A DNA stretch of 64,000 nt from Methanoplanus sp. FWC-SCC4 (GCF_032878975.1 NZ_CP043875.1:372001-436000), one strand, 5' to 3'. Positions 45,377 to 54,703 are shown, counted from the first letter of the stretch. Translations and numbers: made by a program. The notes: generated from the sequence alone by a model not told the origin.

Positions 45377-47185
45377 TCACCCGCTCCAGCCCAGAATAAA
45401 GTAGAGGTTGTATAATGTATGCACAACTGTGGAGGCCATCAGTGCAGGAATGTAAAATTTTCTGCCTCCGGCTTTTAGAACGGCTGTCGTTGTCAGTACC
45501 CCGATAAAGTGGAGAGACAACGGTAGCCATAATACCTGCAGGCTTGTGAATAAGACAGCACCGAATATGGAGTCTGAAATCTCGGCAAGTGTTGCAAACA
45601 AAAGCAGCTTTTCGCCGATCAAAAATCCGAGAGCAACTGAAAATGATGCAAGGATAATATTTTTCAGGTTGAAGTATTCGGGTCTTTTTGAAAAAACTGT
45701 ATATATTCCTACGGATTTTGCAAACTCCTCGATGAATGCCGCACTGATAAGGAGAAATATCAGGGAGAGCGGCATTGGGAGATTGAATAAGAGTACAAGG
45801 AGCATCAGCTGTGCCATGAATACAAATGGTATTGTAAATATGCTGATCCCAAAAAATGAGAGGTTCGTTCTTTTTTTTGAGATTACTGTTTCTGTAAACT
45901 CTCTTAATTTCGGCATAAGTTTGTGATAATTAAACAGACCTTCTTCTTTGTAGTTTTTAGCGGCAATATAAAAAATCACGGCGCTTGTGAGATAAAAAAG
46001 GGATGTTGAATAGATGTAGTCAAAGACAGTGAAACCGTCCCCCTGCATCTGATAGATTACAAGAGTAAGGGGCGAAATAAGACTGACAATGTGAATATTT
46101 GCAAAGATACTCGGGAAAAAAATGTATGATGTTGCAACAGTTGAGAAAAATATCGATATAAATGAGAGTTCCTTGAAGCTTCGTGAAACCATCCCTATGA
46201 GCAAAGCAAAGGCGAGGAAAAAGAGAATTACAGGAAATATTGGCAAAAGTATGATGAAATTTCCGCTTGTCATTGCAGTGAGGATTACTGCAATTACAAT
46301 CATCATCAAAAGATAAGGGAGACCTTTTCCAGCTATTATTGCCCAGTTTTTGACTGGTGTTGCAAGGAGGGCCTCTCCGCTTCTTTCTATTCTTTCATTC
46401 ATAATGCTCATCATAAAAAACTGTGATGTGAAGTACAGCGGAAATATGAATACAAAAACCAGTATTATCGTGTCAAACGGCAGCGGCGGGGAGAGCTGTG
46501 CAGGGGTTTTAAATTCTGATGTGACTCCTGAGGGGGCCAGTACATCTGTATATCTGCTCAATCTTGTATCGGCATTTTCTCCTGTAATTAACTCTGTTCT
46601 GAGTTCTTCTTTTGTGATGCCTATATCTGCTCCCGGTGGTTCCACATATGCAGGTACTTTTTCAGGTACGGGGTTTACATTCGGGTTTGGGGGTGCTATT
46701 GCTCTTTCGCCGCTTTGTGTTGCAACAAAATCGATCTCACTTTTGACGTAATTTTCCTCAATCCAGAGTGGGTATGCCGCAAAAAGATCCTCTTCCCTGT
46801 TGTAAATGATGGTTTTATATCGTCTGTAATCATTTTCAAGAGCCTTAAGTGCGGCAAGACCTTTTTCAGTATTTGATGCGTAAACCTCATTGTCGGAGAT
46901 GACAAGATCGAAACCTGATGATGTGGGTAGTGAACCTTTGGGAATTTTATAAGCGGAAAAGCGAGGGTCTCCTGCGATTATTGAAGCTGACGAATCGGAA
47001 TCCACCGCGACAGAATACATGTCATCCTGCATATGAATTCCGCTCTGCTGGGTCAGTCCGGTAGCGGCGATTAACAGTATAAACAAGAGCACTGCTATTG
47101 GCAGCACTTCTTTGCTCATTGTGCCTGTAAAGCGTTTAATCTCCCACTTTGCAATTGTAAAAATCTGGTGTCCTGTACTTGTCAT
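45377..47185 (-). CDS. ABC-2 permease fused to a C-terminal PrsW-like protease domain
   Basis: A 602-residue protein. The first half is an ABC-2 permease: helix near residues 28-48, extracytoplasmic domain to about 245, then helices including MSIMNERIERSGEALLATPV. After about residue 440 a second polytopic part resembles the PrsW glutamic-type intramembrane protease family: AAFIEEFAKSVGIY (EExxK, about residue 481), FLIGEKLL (FxxxE), and later LSLHFIGVL and VVHTLYN histidines. The usual HxxxD is imperfect. Such a domain could process a substrate of the exporter. The fusion is read in one frame with no internal stop. Fold call for the C-terminus is inference from motifs. Confidence 0.68.
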   Translation of the reverse strand: MTSTGHQIFTIAKWEIKRFTGTMSKEVLPIAVLLFILLIAATGLTQQSGIHMQDDMYSVAVDSDSSASIIAGDPRFSAYKIPKGSLPTSSGFDLVISDNEVYASNTEKGLAALKALENDYRRYKTIIYNREEDLFAAYPLWIEENYVKSEIDFVATQSGERAIAPPNPNVNPVPEKVPAYVEPPGADIGITKEELRTELITGENADTRLSRYTDVLAPSGVTSEFKTPAQLSPPLPFDTIILVFVFIFPLYFTSQFFMMSIMNERIERSGEALLATPVKNWAIIAGKGLPYLLMMIVIAVILTAMTSGNFIILLPIFPVILFFLAFALLIGMVSRSFKELSFISIFFSTVATSYIFFPSIFANIHIVSLISPLTLVIYQMQGDGFTVFDYIYSTSLFYLTSAVIFYIAAKNYKEEGLFNYHKLMPKLREFTETVISKKRTNLSFFGISIFTIPFVFMAQLMLLVLLFNLPMPLSLIFLLISAAFIEEFAKSVGIYTVFSKRPEYFNLKNIILASFSVALGFLIGEKLLLFATLAEISDSIFGAVLFTSLQVLWLPLSLHFIGVLTTTAVLKAGGRKFYIPALMASTVVHTLYNLYFILGWSG

Positions 47186-47281
47186 CCGCTAAAAAATCCC
47201 GATATTCTTTTTCTTGAATATGAATTAATGCTATAAGAAAGTTTATCTGTAAAATTGATGATAGGTATCACTTGAAAATCT

Positions 47282-48175
47282 ATGATTCATGCCCGTTCTA
47301 TTGTCAAAAATTATAATGGATTTACTGCACTGGATGATGTCAGTTTTGATCTTGAAGATTCAGGAATTTTTGGGATTGTCGGGCATAACGGTGCGGGCAA
47401 AACAACTCTTTTAAAGATAATGTCTGGTCTTTTGACCCCAACGTCAGGAGAACTTTTAATTGACGGAATTGATGCCGTAAAACATCCGGATGCATTGAAA
47501 TCAAGACTTGGCTATCTGCCAGAGGAGTCGCGTCTTTATGAGAATATGACAGTCGGAGGATATCTTTCTTTTTTTGGTGAGATATACAGGATGTCTCCGG
47601 AGGAAATCAGGAAAAGAAGCCGTGACATTCTTCATAAACTCGATCTTGATGCCGGGGACAAAAAACTTGGTGAATTATCAAAGGGTATGAAAAGGAAGGT
47701 TGCAATTGCAAGGTCGCTTATACATGATCCGTCTTTTCTTGTCTATGACGAACCAACTTCCGGCCTTGATCCGATGACTTCAAGATATATTAGTCAATTT
47801 CTCCGTTCCATTAAAAAAGAAGGTGAAAAAACTATCCTTCTCAGCGCACACAATCTCTATCAGGTGGAGGAACTCTGCGATAAAGTACTGATCCTTCAAA
47901 GAGGAAAGAGACTGATGTTCGGCTCGATGGACGAACTTAGGGAAAAATTTGGTTCTGTTACATATGAGATAGAATTTGTTGTCAGCGACAGAAGTGTTTT
48001 GAGAGGTGTGCTGGACAATTACGAGGAATCCGGAGGTGTCATATCGGCAAAGGTTGAAGATGTGGATTCCCTCAATGATCTGACAGCGATTATTGCCTCG
48101 GAGGGTGGACGTGTTAAAAGAATAGAATCTCATTATCCAAGTCTTGAAGAGATGCTTATGCAGATCGGAAGATAA
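47282..48175 (+). CDS. ABC transporter ATP-binding protein (ABC-2 exporter)
   Basis: A 297-residue ATPase of the CcmA/NatA class. Walker A GHNGAGKTTLLK, Q-loop LPEESRLYENMTV, signature LSKGMKRKVAIARSL, Walker B LVYDEPTSGLD and the H-loop SAHNL are present. A C-terminal domain of about 80 residues follows the ABC core. It is divergent from the two permeases across 96 bases, and these three genes most likely form one exporter. Confidence 0.9.
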   Translation: MIHARSIVKNYNGFTALDDVSFDLEDSGIFGIVGHNGAGKTTLLKIMSGLLTPTSGELLIDGIDAVKHPDALKSRLGYLPEESRLYENMTVGGYLSFFGEIYRMSPEEIRKRSRDILHKLDLDAGDKKLGELSKGMKRKVAIARSLIHDPSFLVYDEPTSGLDPMTSRYISQFLRSIKKEGEKTILLSAHNLYQVEELCDKVLILQRGKRLMFGSMDELREKFGSVTYEIEFVVSDRSVLRGVLDNYEESGGVISAKVEDVDSLNDLTAIIASEGGRVKRIESHYPSLEEMLMQIGR

Positions 48176-48246
48176 ACGAAGAAAAAAATTACAAAAATTT
48201 TGTTTTATTTTAGTGGTTTGTTCCCGCAGTTGAATATTTAATAAAC

Positions 48247-48268
48247 GGAAATATGCCGATATATTTCC
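48247..48268. other. Small inverted repeat downstream of the ABC ATPase
   Basis: GGAAATAT (48247-48254) and ATATTTCC (48261-48268) form a perfect 8-bp stem with a 6-base loop, in the AT-rich gap before tRNA-Lys. A second pair ATTATCC/GGATAAT flanks it downstream. Either may be a terminator or chance. Confidence 0.25.
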
Positions 48269-48390
48269 CATAATAATCAGCCCTGCGCATACCGTATCAT
48301 TATCCGTTTGAAATGTTTAAAAACAATCTTTGAGGATAATACGTGGTAATTTAGCCTGAATTGTTAATATGGACAAAAAAGAATCAAAAG

Positions 48391-48464
48391 CGGGCCTGAA
48401 GGGATTTGAACCCCTGGCCTACGGATTAAGAGTCCGTCGCTCTGCCTGACTAAGCTACAGGCCC
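48391..48464 (-). tRNA. tRNA-Lys (anticodon CTT)
   Basis: On the minus strand acceptor GGGCCTG/CAGGCCC, D arm GCTTAGTCAGGCAGAGC, anticodon stem ACGGA/TCCGT around CTCTTAA (anticodon CTT), and T arm AGGGG-TTCAAAT-CCCTT with one G-U. Discriminator G73. CCA not encoded. Confidence 0.95.
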
Positions 48465-48552
48465 ATGCTTGTGCCTAAATAAGTCTAACTTAAATGTAAA
48501 TAAAGATTTCGGAAATCGTCTAAATATCTTTAAAGTGAATATATATTAACAC

Positions 48553-50019
48553 ATGGCAGATAGTCAGTCAAATGGGTCACTGGATAAAGTGAAGTACATT
48601 GTTCTCGGATGTGGAAGCATCGGTTACAATGTAGTTGAGGAATTAATCCATGACACCAGTCACGTGATTATTGTTGATCGTGATGAAAAACGTGTTGAGG
48701 ACTTAAGAGATCAAAATTACGACGCAATTGTGCGTGATATAACTGATCCAGGTATTCTTGACGGACTGCCCGTTCCTGAAGTTGTTTTTATTCTTTCAAG
48801 CGATAAGAATGCAAATATAGAGGCTGCAAAGAGGGTTAAGGAGATTTATCCGGCAGCCTATGTTATTGCAAGGGCTATCGACAGGCTGAGCCTGAATCTT
48901 CTTGAACAGGCTGGTGCGGATATTGCACTTTACCCCCAGGAAGTGTTTGCAAAGACTGCGGTACACCACATAAGGCGCCTGCATTCCTCGCGACTTGCAA
49001 GAAAACTGTATCATTTTCTGTCAGGATGCGAAGGGACACTGGGTATAGTTGTTCATACAAACCCCGATCCCGATTCGATATCCAGTGCAATGGCTCTTTG
49101 TGCCATTGGAAAGGAGGCAAGCGGTGGAAAACTTGAGTGTCGTATATTATATGACGGTAAAATAGGGCATCAGGAAAACCGTGCATTTGTAACTCTTCTG
49201 GATATTCAGATGGAGAAGATAACGCAGGAGATAGTTGATGAATGCGATTATCTGGCAATTGTTGATTCTCCAGGTCCTAGCGTTAATAATTTTCTTTCCC
49301 CTGACACAAAAGTAGATATTATAATCGATCATCATCGCGAAGCTGATGAAAAGGCCCTTGAATCATTCTTTACAGATATAAGGCCCGGTATGGGTGCCAC
49401 AGCCAGCATAATGACACAGTACCTTCAGGAGCTTGATATTTCAGTAGATCAGATTGTTGCAACCGCACTTTTGTATGGTATACGTGCGGATACAAGGGAA
49501 TTTTCGCGCAATACAACTCCTCAGGATCTAAATTATGCTGCCTTCCTTCTTCCCCTGACAGACGGGGAACTACTCGATAAGATAACATCCCCGTCCATTT
49601 CAATTGAAACTGTTGATGCTCTCGGAGATGCCATAAAGGGAAGAAGGGTTCAGAACGGTTACCTCTTCACAAATGTTGGATATGTAAAGAACAGGGACAC
49701 AATTCCCCAGGCCGCTGATCTTCTGATTCAGCTTGAAGGTGTCAATACAGCTGTTGTTTATGGAATTGGTGATGATTTTATAACGATTTCCGCAAGAAAC
49801 AAGGATATAAGAATGCATGTCGGCAATGTGATGAAAGAGGCATTTACAGGAATCGGTGAAGCCGGCGGACATGCAACAATGGCAGCGGCAAAGATACCCC
49901 TGAACTCTTTTTCACTTGTAAGAAATAAAGAAGAACTCCTTTCACTGATTATTGATCCCGTTTTAGAGCGCTTTGCAGATATTGTGGGAATTGGAAAAGA
50001 AGAAAAAAATGAAGTTTGA
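48553..50019 (+). CDS. RCK/TrkA-N domain fused to a DHH-DHHA1 phosphoesterase
   Basis: A 488-residue soluble protein. Residues 14-140 are an RCK_N Rossmann domain (YIVLGCGSIGYNVVEEL, IIVDRDEKRVEDL). From about 160 comes a DHH phosphoesterase: HTNPDPDSISSAMAL (NxDxDS), IVDSPG, and IIDHHREAD (the DHH motif), followed by DHHA1 with GGHATMAAAKI. Related DHH enzymes hydrolyse oligonucleotides or cyclic dinucleotides; RCK domains bind NAD or nucleotides. The fusion recurs in archaea and suggests nucleotide-signal regulation. It overlaps the next gene by 11 bases. Confidence 0.85.
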   Translation: MADSQSNGSLDKVKYIVLGCGSIGYNVVEELIHDTSHVIIVDRDEKRVEDLRDQNYDAIVRDITDPGILDGLPVPEVVFILSSDKNANIEAAKRVKEIYPAAYVIARAIDRLSLNLLEQAGADIALYPQEVFAKTAVHHIRRLHSSRLARKLYHFLSGCEGTLGIVVHTNPDPDSISSAMALCAIGKEASGGKLECRILYDGKIGHQENRAFVTLLDIQMEKITQEIVDECDYLAIVDSPGPSVNNFLSPDTKVDIIIDHHREADEKALESFFTDIRPGMGATASIMTQYLQELDISVDQIVATALLYGIRADTREFSRNTTPQDLNYAAFLLPLTDGELLDKITSPSISIETVDALGDAIKGRRVQNGYLFTNVGYVKNRDTIPQAADLLIQLEGVNTAVVYGIGDDFITISARNKDIRMHVGNVMKEAFTGIGEAGGHATMAAAKIPLNSFSLVRNKEELLSLIIDPVLERFADIVGIGKEEKNEV

Positions 50020-50629
50020 AGAATGGGAACCCCATTATCAATACATTCTTGATTATTTTGGATTTGACAGGAAATCTGATGAAGAGGCTGCAGCTTATGC
50101 AAGAACTCTTACTGACAGGGATGATATTGAAATATTTAAGAAGCTCTGCAATGGAAAAACCGTAACTGTATGCGGGAATGCGCCATCACTTCTTAATGAA
50201 ACAGAAAGGATAAAAGGGGTTATTTTTGCCGCTGATGCCGCTGCAGACAATCTCTATAAAGCAGGTATACGCTCAGATATAATATCCACAGACCTCGATG
50301 GTTGTGAAGACAGTTTCATTGAGATGAGCAGTCTTGGAACACTTATTGTGGTTCATGCACATGGGGACAATATACCTCTGTTAAAAAACTGGATCCCAAA
50401 ATTCAAAGGTCCTGTGGTTCTTACGACACAGAGCCGTCCGACAGAGGGTGTATATAATTTTGGTGGCTTTACAGACGGGGACAGGGCTGTTTTTGCAGCT
50501 GATGAACTTGGTGCATCAGATATCAGGATAATTGGATTTGATCTGGATGATATCTCCGTAAATTCAATGAAGCACGGGAAACTGATGATTGCACGCAGAC
50601 TTTTAAAATTAATCGGTTATGAGCTATAA
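50009..50629 (+). CDS. mptE: 6-hydroxymethyl-7,8-dihydropterin pyrophosphokinase, MptE-like (DUF115)
   Basis: A 206-residue protein starting at ATG 50009 (MKFEEWEPHYQYIL), inside the end of the DHH gene. The DUF115 core is clear: TVTVCGNAPSL near residue 55, GVIFAADAAADNLYKAGI, ISTDLDG near 95 and IIGFDLDD near 180. MptE converts the pterin intermediate into its diphosphate for tetrahydromethanopterin synthesis, matching the mtd/mer pathway. Its stop overlaps the next start by 11 bases. The substrate assignment rests on family knowledge. Confidence 0.82.
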   Translation: MKFEEWEPHYQYILDYFGFDRKSDEEAAAYARTLTDRDDIEIFKKLCNGKTVTVCGNAPSLLNETERIKGVIFAADAAADNLYKAGIRSDIISTDLDGCEDSFIEMSSLGTLIVVHAHGDNIPLLKNWIPKFKGPVVLTTQSRPTEGVYNFGGFTDGDRAVFAADELGASDIRIIGFDLDDISVNSMKHGKLMIARRLLKLIGYEL

Positions 50630-52268
50630 TTCTTTTATAATTGACGGGTATGTGGATGAGCCTGCCTGTTTTGGCGTTCCTCCATATATTTCCCCGTATG
50701 TAAGATATGTGGCCGGCGTCTGTAAGGAGCATGGTTACAATCCGGGTTATATGAATATTGATCAGATTAGAGAAAATCCTGCTCTTCTTCAAAGCGCTGA
50801 AAGATCAGATCTTATTGTTTTCATATCAGGCGTTACAGTTCCCGGAAAATATATAGGTGGCAGGCCTGCGACCGGAACAGAAATCATGCAGATAGGGGCA
50901 AGCCTGAGAAGTCCTCTGAAATGCATAGGCGGGCCTGTAGTTTTTGGAAGTGGAGGCGGCGGTGGATGCACTGCCGTTAAAGAATCATTTTCTGTTTATG
51001 ATCATGTCCTGCAAGGAGAGATCGCATCAGCACTTGACTCGGTTCTTTTAGGCGGGAGTCCTTTTGGAGAATTTGATTATTCTAAGATCGACAGATGGAG
51101 CGTTTTGGGAAGCGATATAATCCCGCAGCATCCCGCATTTCCAAATGTAATGTGCGAACTTGAAACTGCAAGGGGATGTTCACGTGCCGTTACGGGAGGA
51201 TGTTCCTTTTGCACTGAGGCATTTTATGGTCTGCCAAAGCACAGGGCTGCCTGTGGGATACATGCCGAGGTTTCAGCGCTTTACAAAGCCGGTGCACGTC
51301 ATTTCAGACTTGGGAGACAGCCTGATCTGCTTACTTACGGAACAAAGGGCGGTGGTGAGTTTCCTGTTCCAAATCCACAGATAATAGAGGAGTTGTTTAG
51401 CGGAATCAGGAAAGTTGCGCCGGAATTAAAAACACTCCACATAGACAACATAAATCCCGGCACTATTGCAAGACATGAAGATGAATCAAAGGAAGCTCTC
51501 TCTTCTATTGTCAGATGGCATACTTCAGGAGATCTTGCTGCTTTTGGACTTGAATCCGCAGATCCTCTTGTGATACGGGAAAATAACTTAAAAGCCCAAC
51601 CGGATGATGTTTTGCGTGCAATAGAGATCGTAAATGAGGTCGGAGGTGTCAGGGATGAAAATGGAATCCCCCACCTTTTGCCTGGCCTGAATTTTGTTCT
51701 CGGCCTCAGTGGTGAATCCGAAAAGACCTATGATCTCAATGAATCCTTTTTGAGAGATGTCTTAAAACGGGATCTTCTGGTAAGGCGTGTTAATATTCGC
51801 CAGGTGATGCCTTTTGAAGGGACAAAGGCGTATGAGGAGAATACCATTGGTAAATATGAGAAGCGTTTCAGGCAGTTTAAGGAATGGGTCCGAAATGAAT
51901 TTGATCTCCCTATGTTAAAGCGTGTATTTCCCGCCGGAACAGTACTCTCAGATCTGATAATTGAAGTCGAGGGGCAGACTTCTTTTGGGAGGCAGCTTGG
52001 TTCATATCCTATTCTTGCCGGTATGCCTCTACAAATTCCAAAGGGAAGCATAATTGATGCTGTTGTCTGTGACTGGGGCTTTAGATCGGTTACTGCGATT
52101 CCTTATCCTGTAAAGATTAATGAACTGCCTGCATCAGCAATAAAAAAGATTCCAGGGATCGGAAAGAAAAAGGCTGTCAAAATAATTGCAAAAAGACCTT
52201 TTCAATCATATGAGGAACTAAAGAAAGTAGCAGAAGATGTCATCCCTGAAAAATATATCGGCTTTTAA
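50619..52268 (+). CDS. Radical SAM protein with C-terminal helix-hairpin-helix (COG1031 type)
   Basis: A 549-residue protein. After a B12-binding-like N-terminal region with the segment FGSGGGGGCTAVKES comes a radical SAM core whose cluster motif is ARGCSRAVTGGCSFCTEAF. The first two cysteines are separated by seven residues rather than the usual three (C-x7-C-x2-C). A C-terminal helix-hairpin-helix (IKKIPGIGKKKAVKIIAKRP, about 510-530) suggests nucleic-acid contact. This combination matches COG1031, whose reaction is not known to me. It is translationally coupled to the mptE-like gene. Confidence 0.8.
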   Translation: MSYNSFIIDGYVDEPACFGVPPYISPYVRYVAGVCKEHGYNPGYMNIDQIRENPALLQSAERSDLIVFISGVTVPGKYIGGRPATGTEIMQIGASLRSPLKCIGGPVVFGSGGGGGCTAVKESFSVYDHVLQGEIASALDSVLLGGSPFGEFDYSKIDRWSVLGSDIIPQHPAFPNVMCELETARGCSRAVTGGCSFCTEAFYGLPKHRAACGIHAEVSALYKAGARHFRLGRQPDLLTYGTKGGGEFPVPNPQIIEELFSGIRKVAPELKTLHIDNINPGTIARHEDESKEALSSIVRWHTSGDLAAFGLESADPLVIRENNLKAQPDDVLRAIEIVNEVGGVRDENGIPHLLPGLNFVLGLSGESEKTYDLNESFLRDVLKRDLLVRRVNIRQVMPFEGTKAYEENTIGKYEKRFRQFKEWVRNEFDLPMLKRVFPAGTVLSDLIIEVEGQTSFGRQLGSYPILAGMPLQIPKGSIIDAVVCDWGFRSVTAIPYPVKINELPASAIKKIPGIGKKKAVKIIAKRPFQSYEELKKVAEDVIPEKYIGF

Positions 52269-52369
52269 ATATATCTGACATCTTCTTTTCTTTTACAAAT
52301 ATTTTTTTGCTATTTTTTGGATTTTATAGGAAGACTCCTCCGTTAAATATGGGATATAATATCCCCTTG

Positions 52370-53524
52370 TTATTTTTTAGAATAAATCTCCTTTATTTCG
52401 ATAAATTTTAGAATATCTGTTCTGGTAACGATTCCGACAACCCTGTTGTTCTCGACAACAGGAATTCTTCCAATACTGTTAACCGACATTATCTTCATTG
52501 CATCTGAGAGGGGTGCTTCCGGGGGCAGTACAATAACACTGGTCGACATGACATCTTTTACAATCATTGCCTCCCTGTCAATTGATGAAACCCTGCTCAG
52601 GTCTGATAAGGTTACCATTCCGATAATCTCATCTCTGCTGATAACCGGAAATCCAAGATGATGGGTTGAATACATCATATTGACAACCTGGTCAACGGGC
52701 ATATCGGGATCTACTGAAAGGACCGGTGATGTCATCGCCCTTTTAACATCCACATCGCGCAGAAGTTCGTTGAATTTCATCATCTCCGCTTCCTGACCTG
52801 CACCGAGATATATGAATATCGCAATTATCACCAGAATCGGGCTGAATAAAAGTATCCCTGCAATTCCAAAGATAACTGCAAATGCCCGTCCGATATCTGC
52901 GGCAATTTTTGTTGCTTTATACATTGGCATTTTTCTTGCAAGAATTGCCCTGAGGACTCTTCCCCCGTCCATTGGGAATGCAGGAATGAGATTGAAGAGG
53001 AACAGGATTATATTCAGAAATGAAAGGTAACCGAATACATAGAATAAAAGGCCGGCAAATGCCGGAGCTGAAATATAGTTATAGGACGCATAAGCCAGAA
53101 ATCCGGATATAAGTCCTATTATCAGACTTGCAACCGGACCTGCGATTGCCATTGGGAGTTCAACTTTTGGATCCGGACTTTTACCCTCATCTATCGCTGC
53201 TATGCCGCCCAGAATTAAAAGTGTTATACTTTTCACCTTCATTCCGTTCTTTTTTGCCACAATAGAATGGGACAGTTCATGCAGCAGGACACCTGCAAAA
53301 AGACTCAGTGTTACGATCAGGCCCAGACTGTACGGAACAAAACCTCTGGTTATCAGAGATGTATCTATTGGTTGAGCCAGATTGAATACACCTTCCAGAA
53401 AGAGAATTGTATATTCTATCTGGTATCCGACAATAAAGGTGAACAGAGGGATTACCAGGAGGAAGGTGAAGTGAAGTCTTATGGGTATTCCAAATAATGT
53501 TCCTATCTGTACTGAGTCTGCCAT
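52370..53524 (-). CDS. Site-2 protease (M50) with two CBS domains
   Basis: A 384-residue membrane metalloprotease. The zinc motif HELSH lies near residue 83 (LLHELSHSIVAKKNG), and the third ligand sits in AFPMDGGRVLRAIL near residue 183. Two CBS domains fill residues 260-380 (AMTSPVLSVDPDMPVDQVVN, then DVMSTSVIVLPPEAPLSDAM) and may gate activity by adenine nucleotide binding. It is divergent from the PRC-barrel gene across 52 bases. Confidence 0.92.
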   Translation of the reverse strand: MADSVQIGTLFGIPIRLHFTFLLVIPLFTFIVGYQIEYTILFLEGVFNLAQPIDTSLITRGFVPYSLGLIVTLSLFAGVLLHELSHSIVAKKNGMKVKSITLLILGGIAAIDEGKSPDPKVELPMAIAGPVASLIIGLISGFLAYASYNYISAPAFAGLLFYVFGYLSFLNIILFLFNLIPAFPMDGGRVLRAILARKMPMYKATKIAADIGRAFAVIFGIAGILLFSPILVIIAIFIYLGAGQEAEMMKFNELLRDVDVKRAMTSPVLSVDPDMPVDQVVNMMYSTHHLGFPVISRDEIIGMVTLSDLSRVSSIDREAMIVKDVMSTSVIVLPPEAPLSDAMKIMSVNSIGRIPVVENNRVVGIVTRTDILKFIEIKEIYSKK

Positions 53525-53576
53525 TTGGAAAGATTATATTTTTAACTTTTAAGTATTATACCTTCAACCGGTAACG

Positions 53577-53837
53577 ATGAAGACACAAATAACTGACCTC
53601 TTCGGGATGGAGGTATATACCGATAAAGCAATCCGTGTTGGTATTGTCGATGATGCAGTAATTAATGTGGACACGAAAAAGGTTGATTCCCTTGCAGTAA
53701 GCGAGTTAAATCCTGATTTGCTTCAGCTTAAAGGATTCAGGGGTATTAGAATTCCATACCGCATCATAAAGTCCATTGGCGATATTATTATCATCAGGCA
53801 CTTCAATAATATGTTCCCTTCAAAGGAAATGGAATAA
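53577..53837 (+). CDS. PRC-barrel domain protein
   Basis: An 86-residue protein that is a single PRC-barrel: TQITDLFGMEVYTDKAIRVG, then DDAVINVDTKKVDSLAV, then GIRIPYRIIKSIGDIIII. PRC-barrels occur in ribosome-maturation and photosynthetic reaction-centre proteins; small archaeal stand-alone ones are common and of unclear role. A GC-rich structured segment follows at 53857-53912. Confidence 0.85.
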   Translation: MKTQITDLFGMEVYTDKAIRVGIVDDAVINVDTKKVDSLAVSELNPDLLQLKGFRGIRIPYRIIKSIGDIIIIRHFNNMFPSKEME

Positions 53838-53854
53838 TATCAAATGCGGGGGGT

Positions 53855-53912
53855 TGTCCGGGGAAGATCCCGGATTAATGAATTCCTGGAAAGTAATCAG
53901 GAAAAGCCGGAC
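53855..53912 (+). other. GC-rich element with mutually exclusive pairings
   Basis: Hairpin TCCGGG-GAAGAT-CCCGGA (53857-53874) uses bases that could instead pair over a longer range, GTCCGG (53856-53861) with CCGGAC (53907-53912). An inner CCTG/CAGG stem (near 53885-53901) lies between. Being far more GC-rich than the neighbouring spacer, it may be a small RNA or a 3' regulatory element of the PRC-barrel mRNA. Confidence 0.3.
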
Positions 53913-53974
53913 TAAAAATCACATGATGATTGATATGCCCGATTTAAAGCATTAATCTTAATTTTTAAAAATAT

Positions 53975-54703
53975 ATGCAGGAAAGAGAGATTTTCAGCAG
54001 ACTGAATATTGTAACGCCTTATGTGGTCCGTCTTGACGGAAGGGCATTTCATCATCTGACTTCTGATCTTGGTTTTGAAAAACCATATGATGACAGGTTT
54101 AATGATGCAATGTGCCGCGTATGTGAAGCCCTTATTTCAAAAAGCGGTCTCGAACCTGACTTTGCGTATACTTTTTCTGATGAAATAAGTCTGTTCTTTT
54201 CAAAAACCATATTCAACGGAAGGGTTGAAAAGATAGATTCCGTGTGCGCATCATACGCCGCAAGTGCACTGACCCTGTTTTTAGGTCTTTTAGAACCCGT
54301 ATCTTTTGATTCAAGGGTTGTATGTGTTGATTCACAGTCCTTCCCCGAATATTTTTCCTGGCGGCAAAAAGAGGCGTGGAGAAATCATATGAATGCCTAC
54401 TGCCAGAACGCGCTGATAAAAGAGGGATTCTCAGCACAACAGACTGCTAAAAATCTCAGTGGTGTGGGATCAAAACAGATGCATGAAATGATGTTTGAGC
54501 GTGGGGTCAATCTTGCAAAGACACCTGCGTGGCAGAGGCGGGGCATTGTTGTGCATAAAAAAAGTGTGATCCGTAAAGGCTACAACCCGATAAAGAATGA
54601 GGAAGTTGAGACTGAAAGAAAGGTTGTAGTTGTGGATAAGGATATACCACTTTTTGATACTCCTGAAGGTCTGGATTACATATGCAAAATATCCGGGCAG
54701 TAA
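53975..54703 (+). CDS. thg1: tRNA-His guanylyltransferase, archaeal Thg1
   Basis: A 242-residue Thg1-family 3'-5' polymerase. Motifs: VVRLDGRAFHHLT near residues 16-28 with the metal-binding Asp, FSDEISLFF near 68-76 with the second Asp/Glu, and RNHMNAYCQNALIKEG. Archaeal Thg1 adds G-1 in a templated way opposite C73, which matches the tRNA-His gene in this window that has C73 and no encoded G-1. Confidence 0.92.
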   Translation: MQEREIFSRLNIVTPYVVRLDGRAFHHLTSDLGFEKPYDDRFNDAMCRVCEALISKSGLEPDFAYTFSDEISLFFSKTIFNGRVEKIDSVCASYAASALTLFLGLLEPVSFDSRVVCVDSQSFPEYFSWRQKEAWRNHMNAYCQNALIKEGFSAQQTAKNLSGVGSKQMHEMMFERGVNLAKTPAWQRRGIVVHKKSVIRKGYNPIKNEEVETERKVVVVDKDIPLFDTPEGLDYICKISGQ

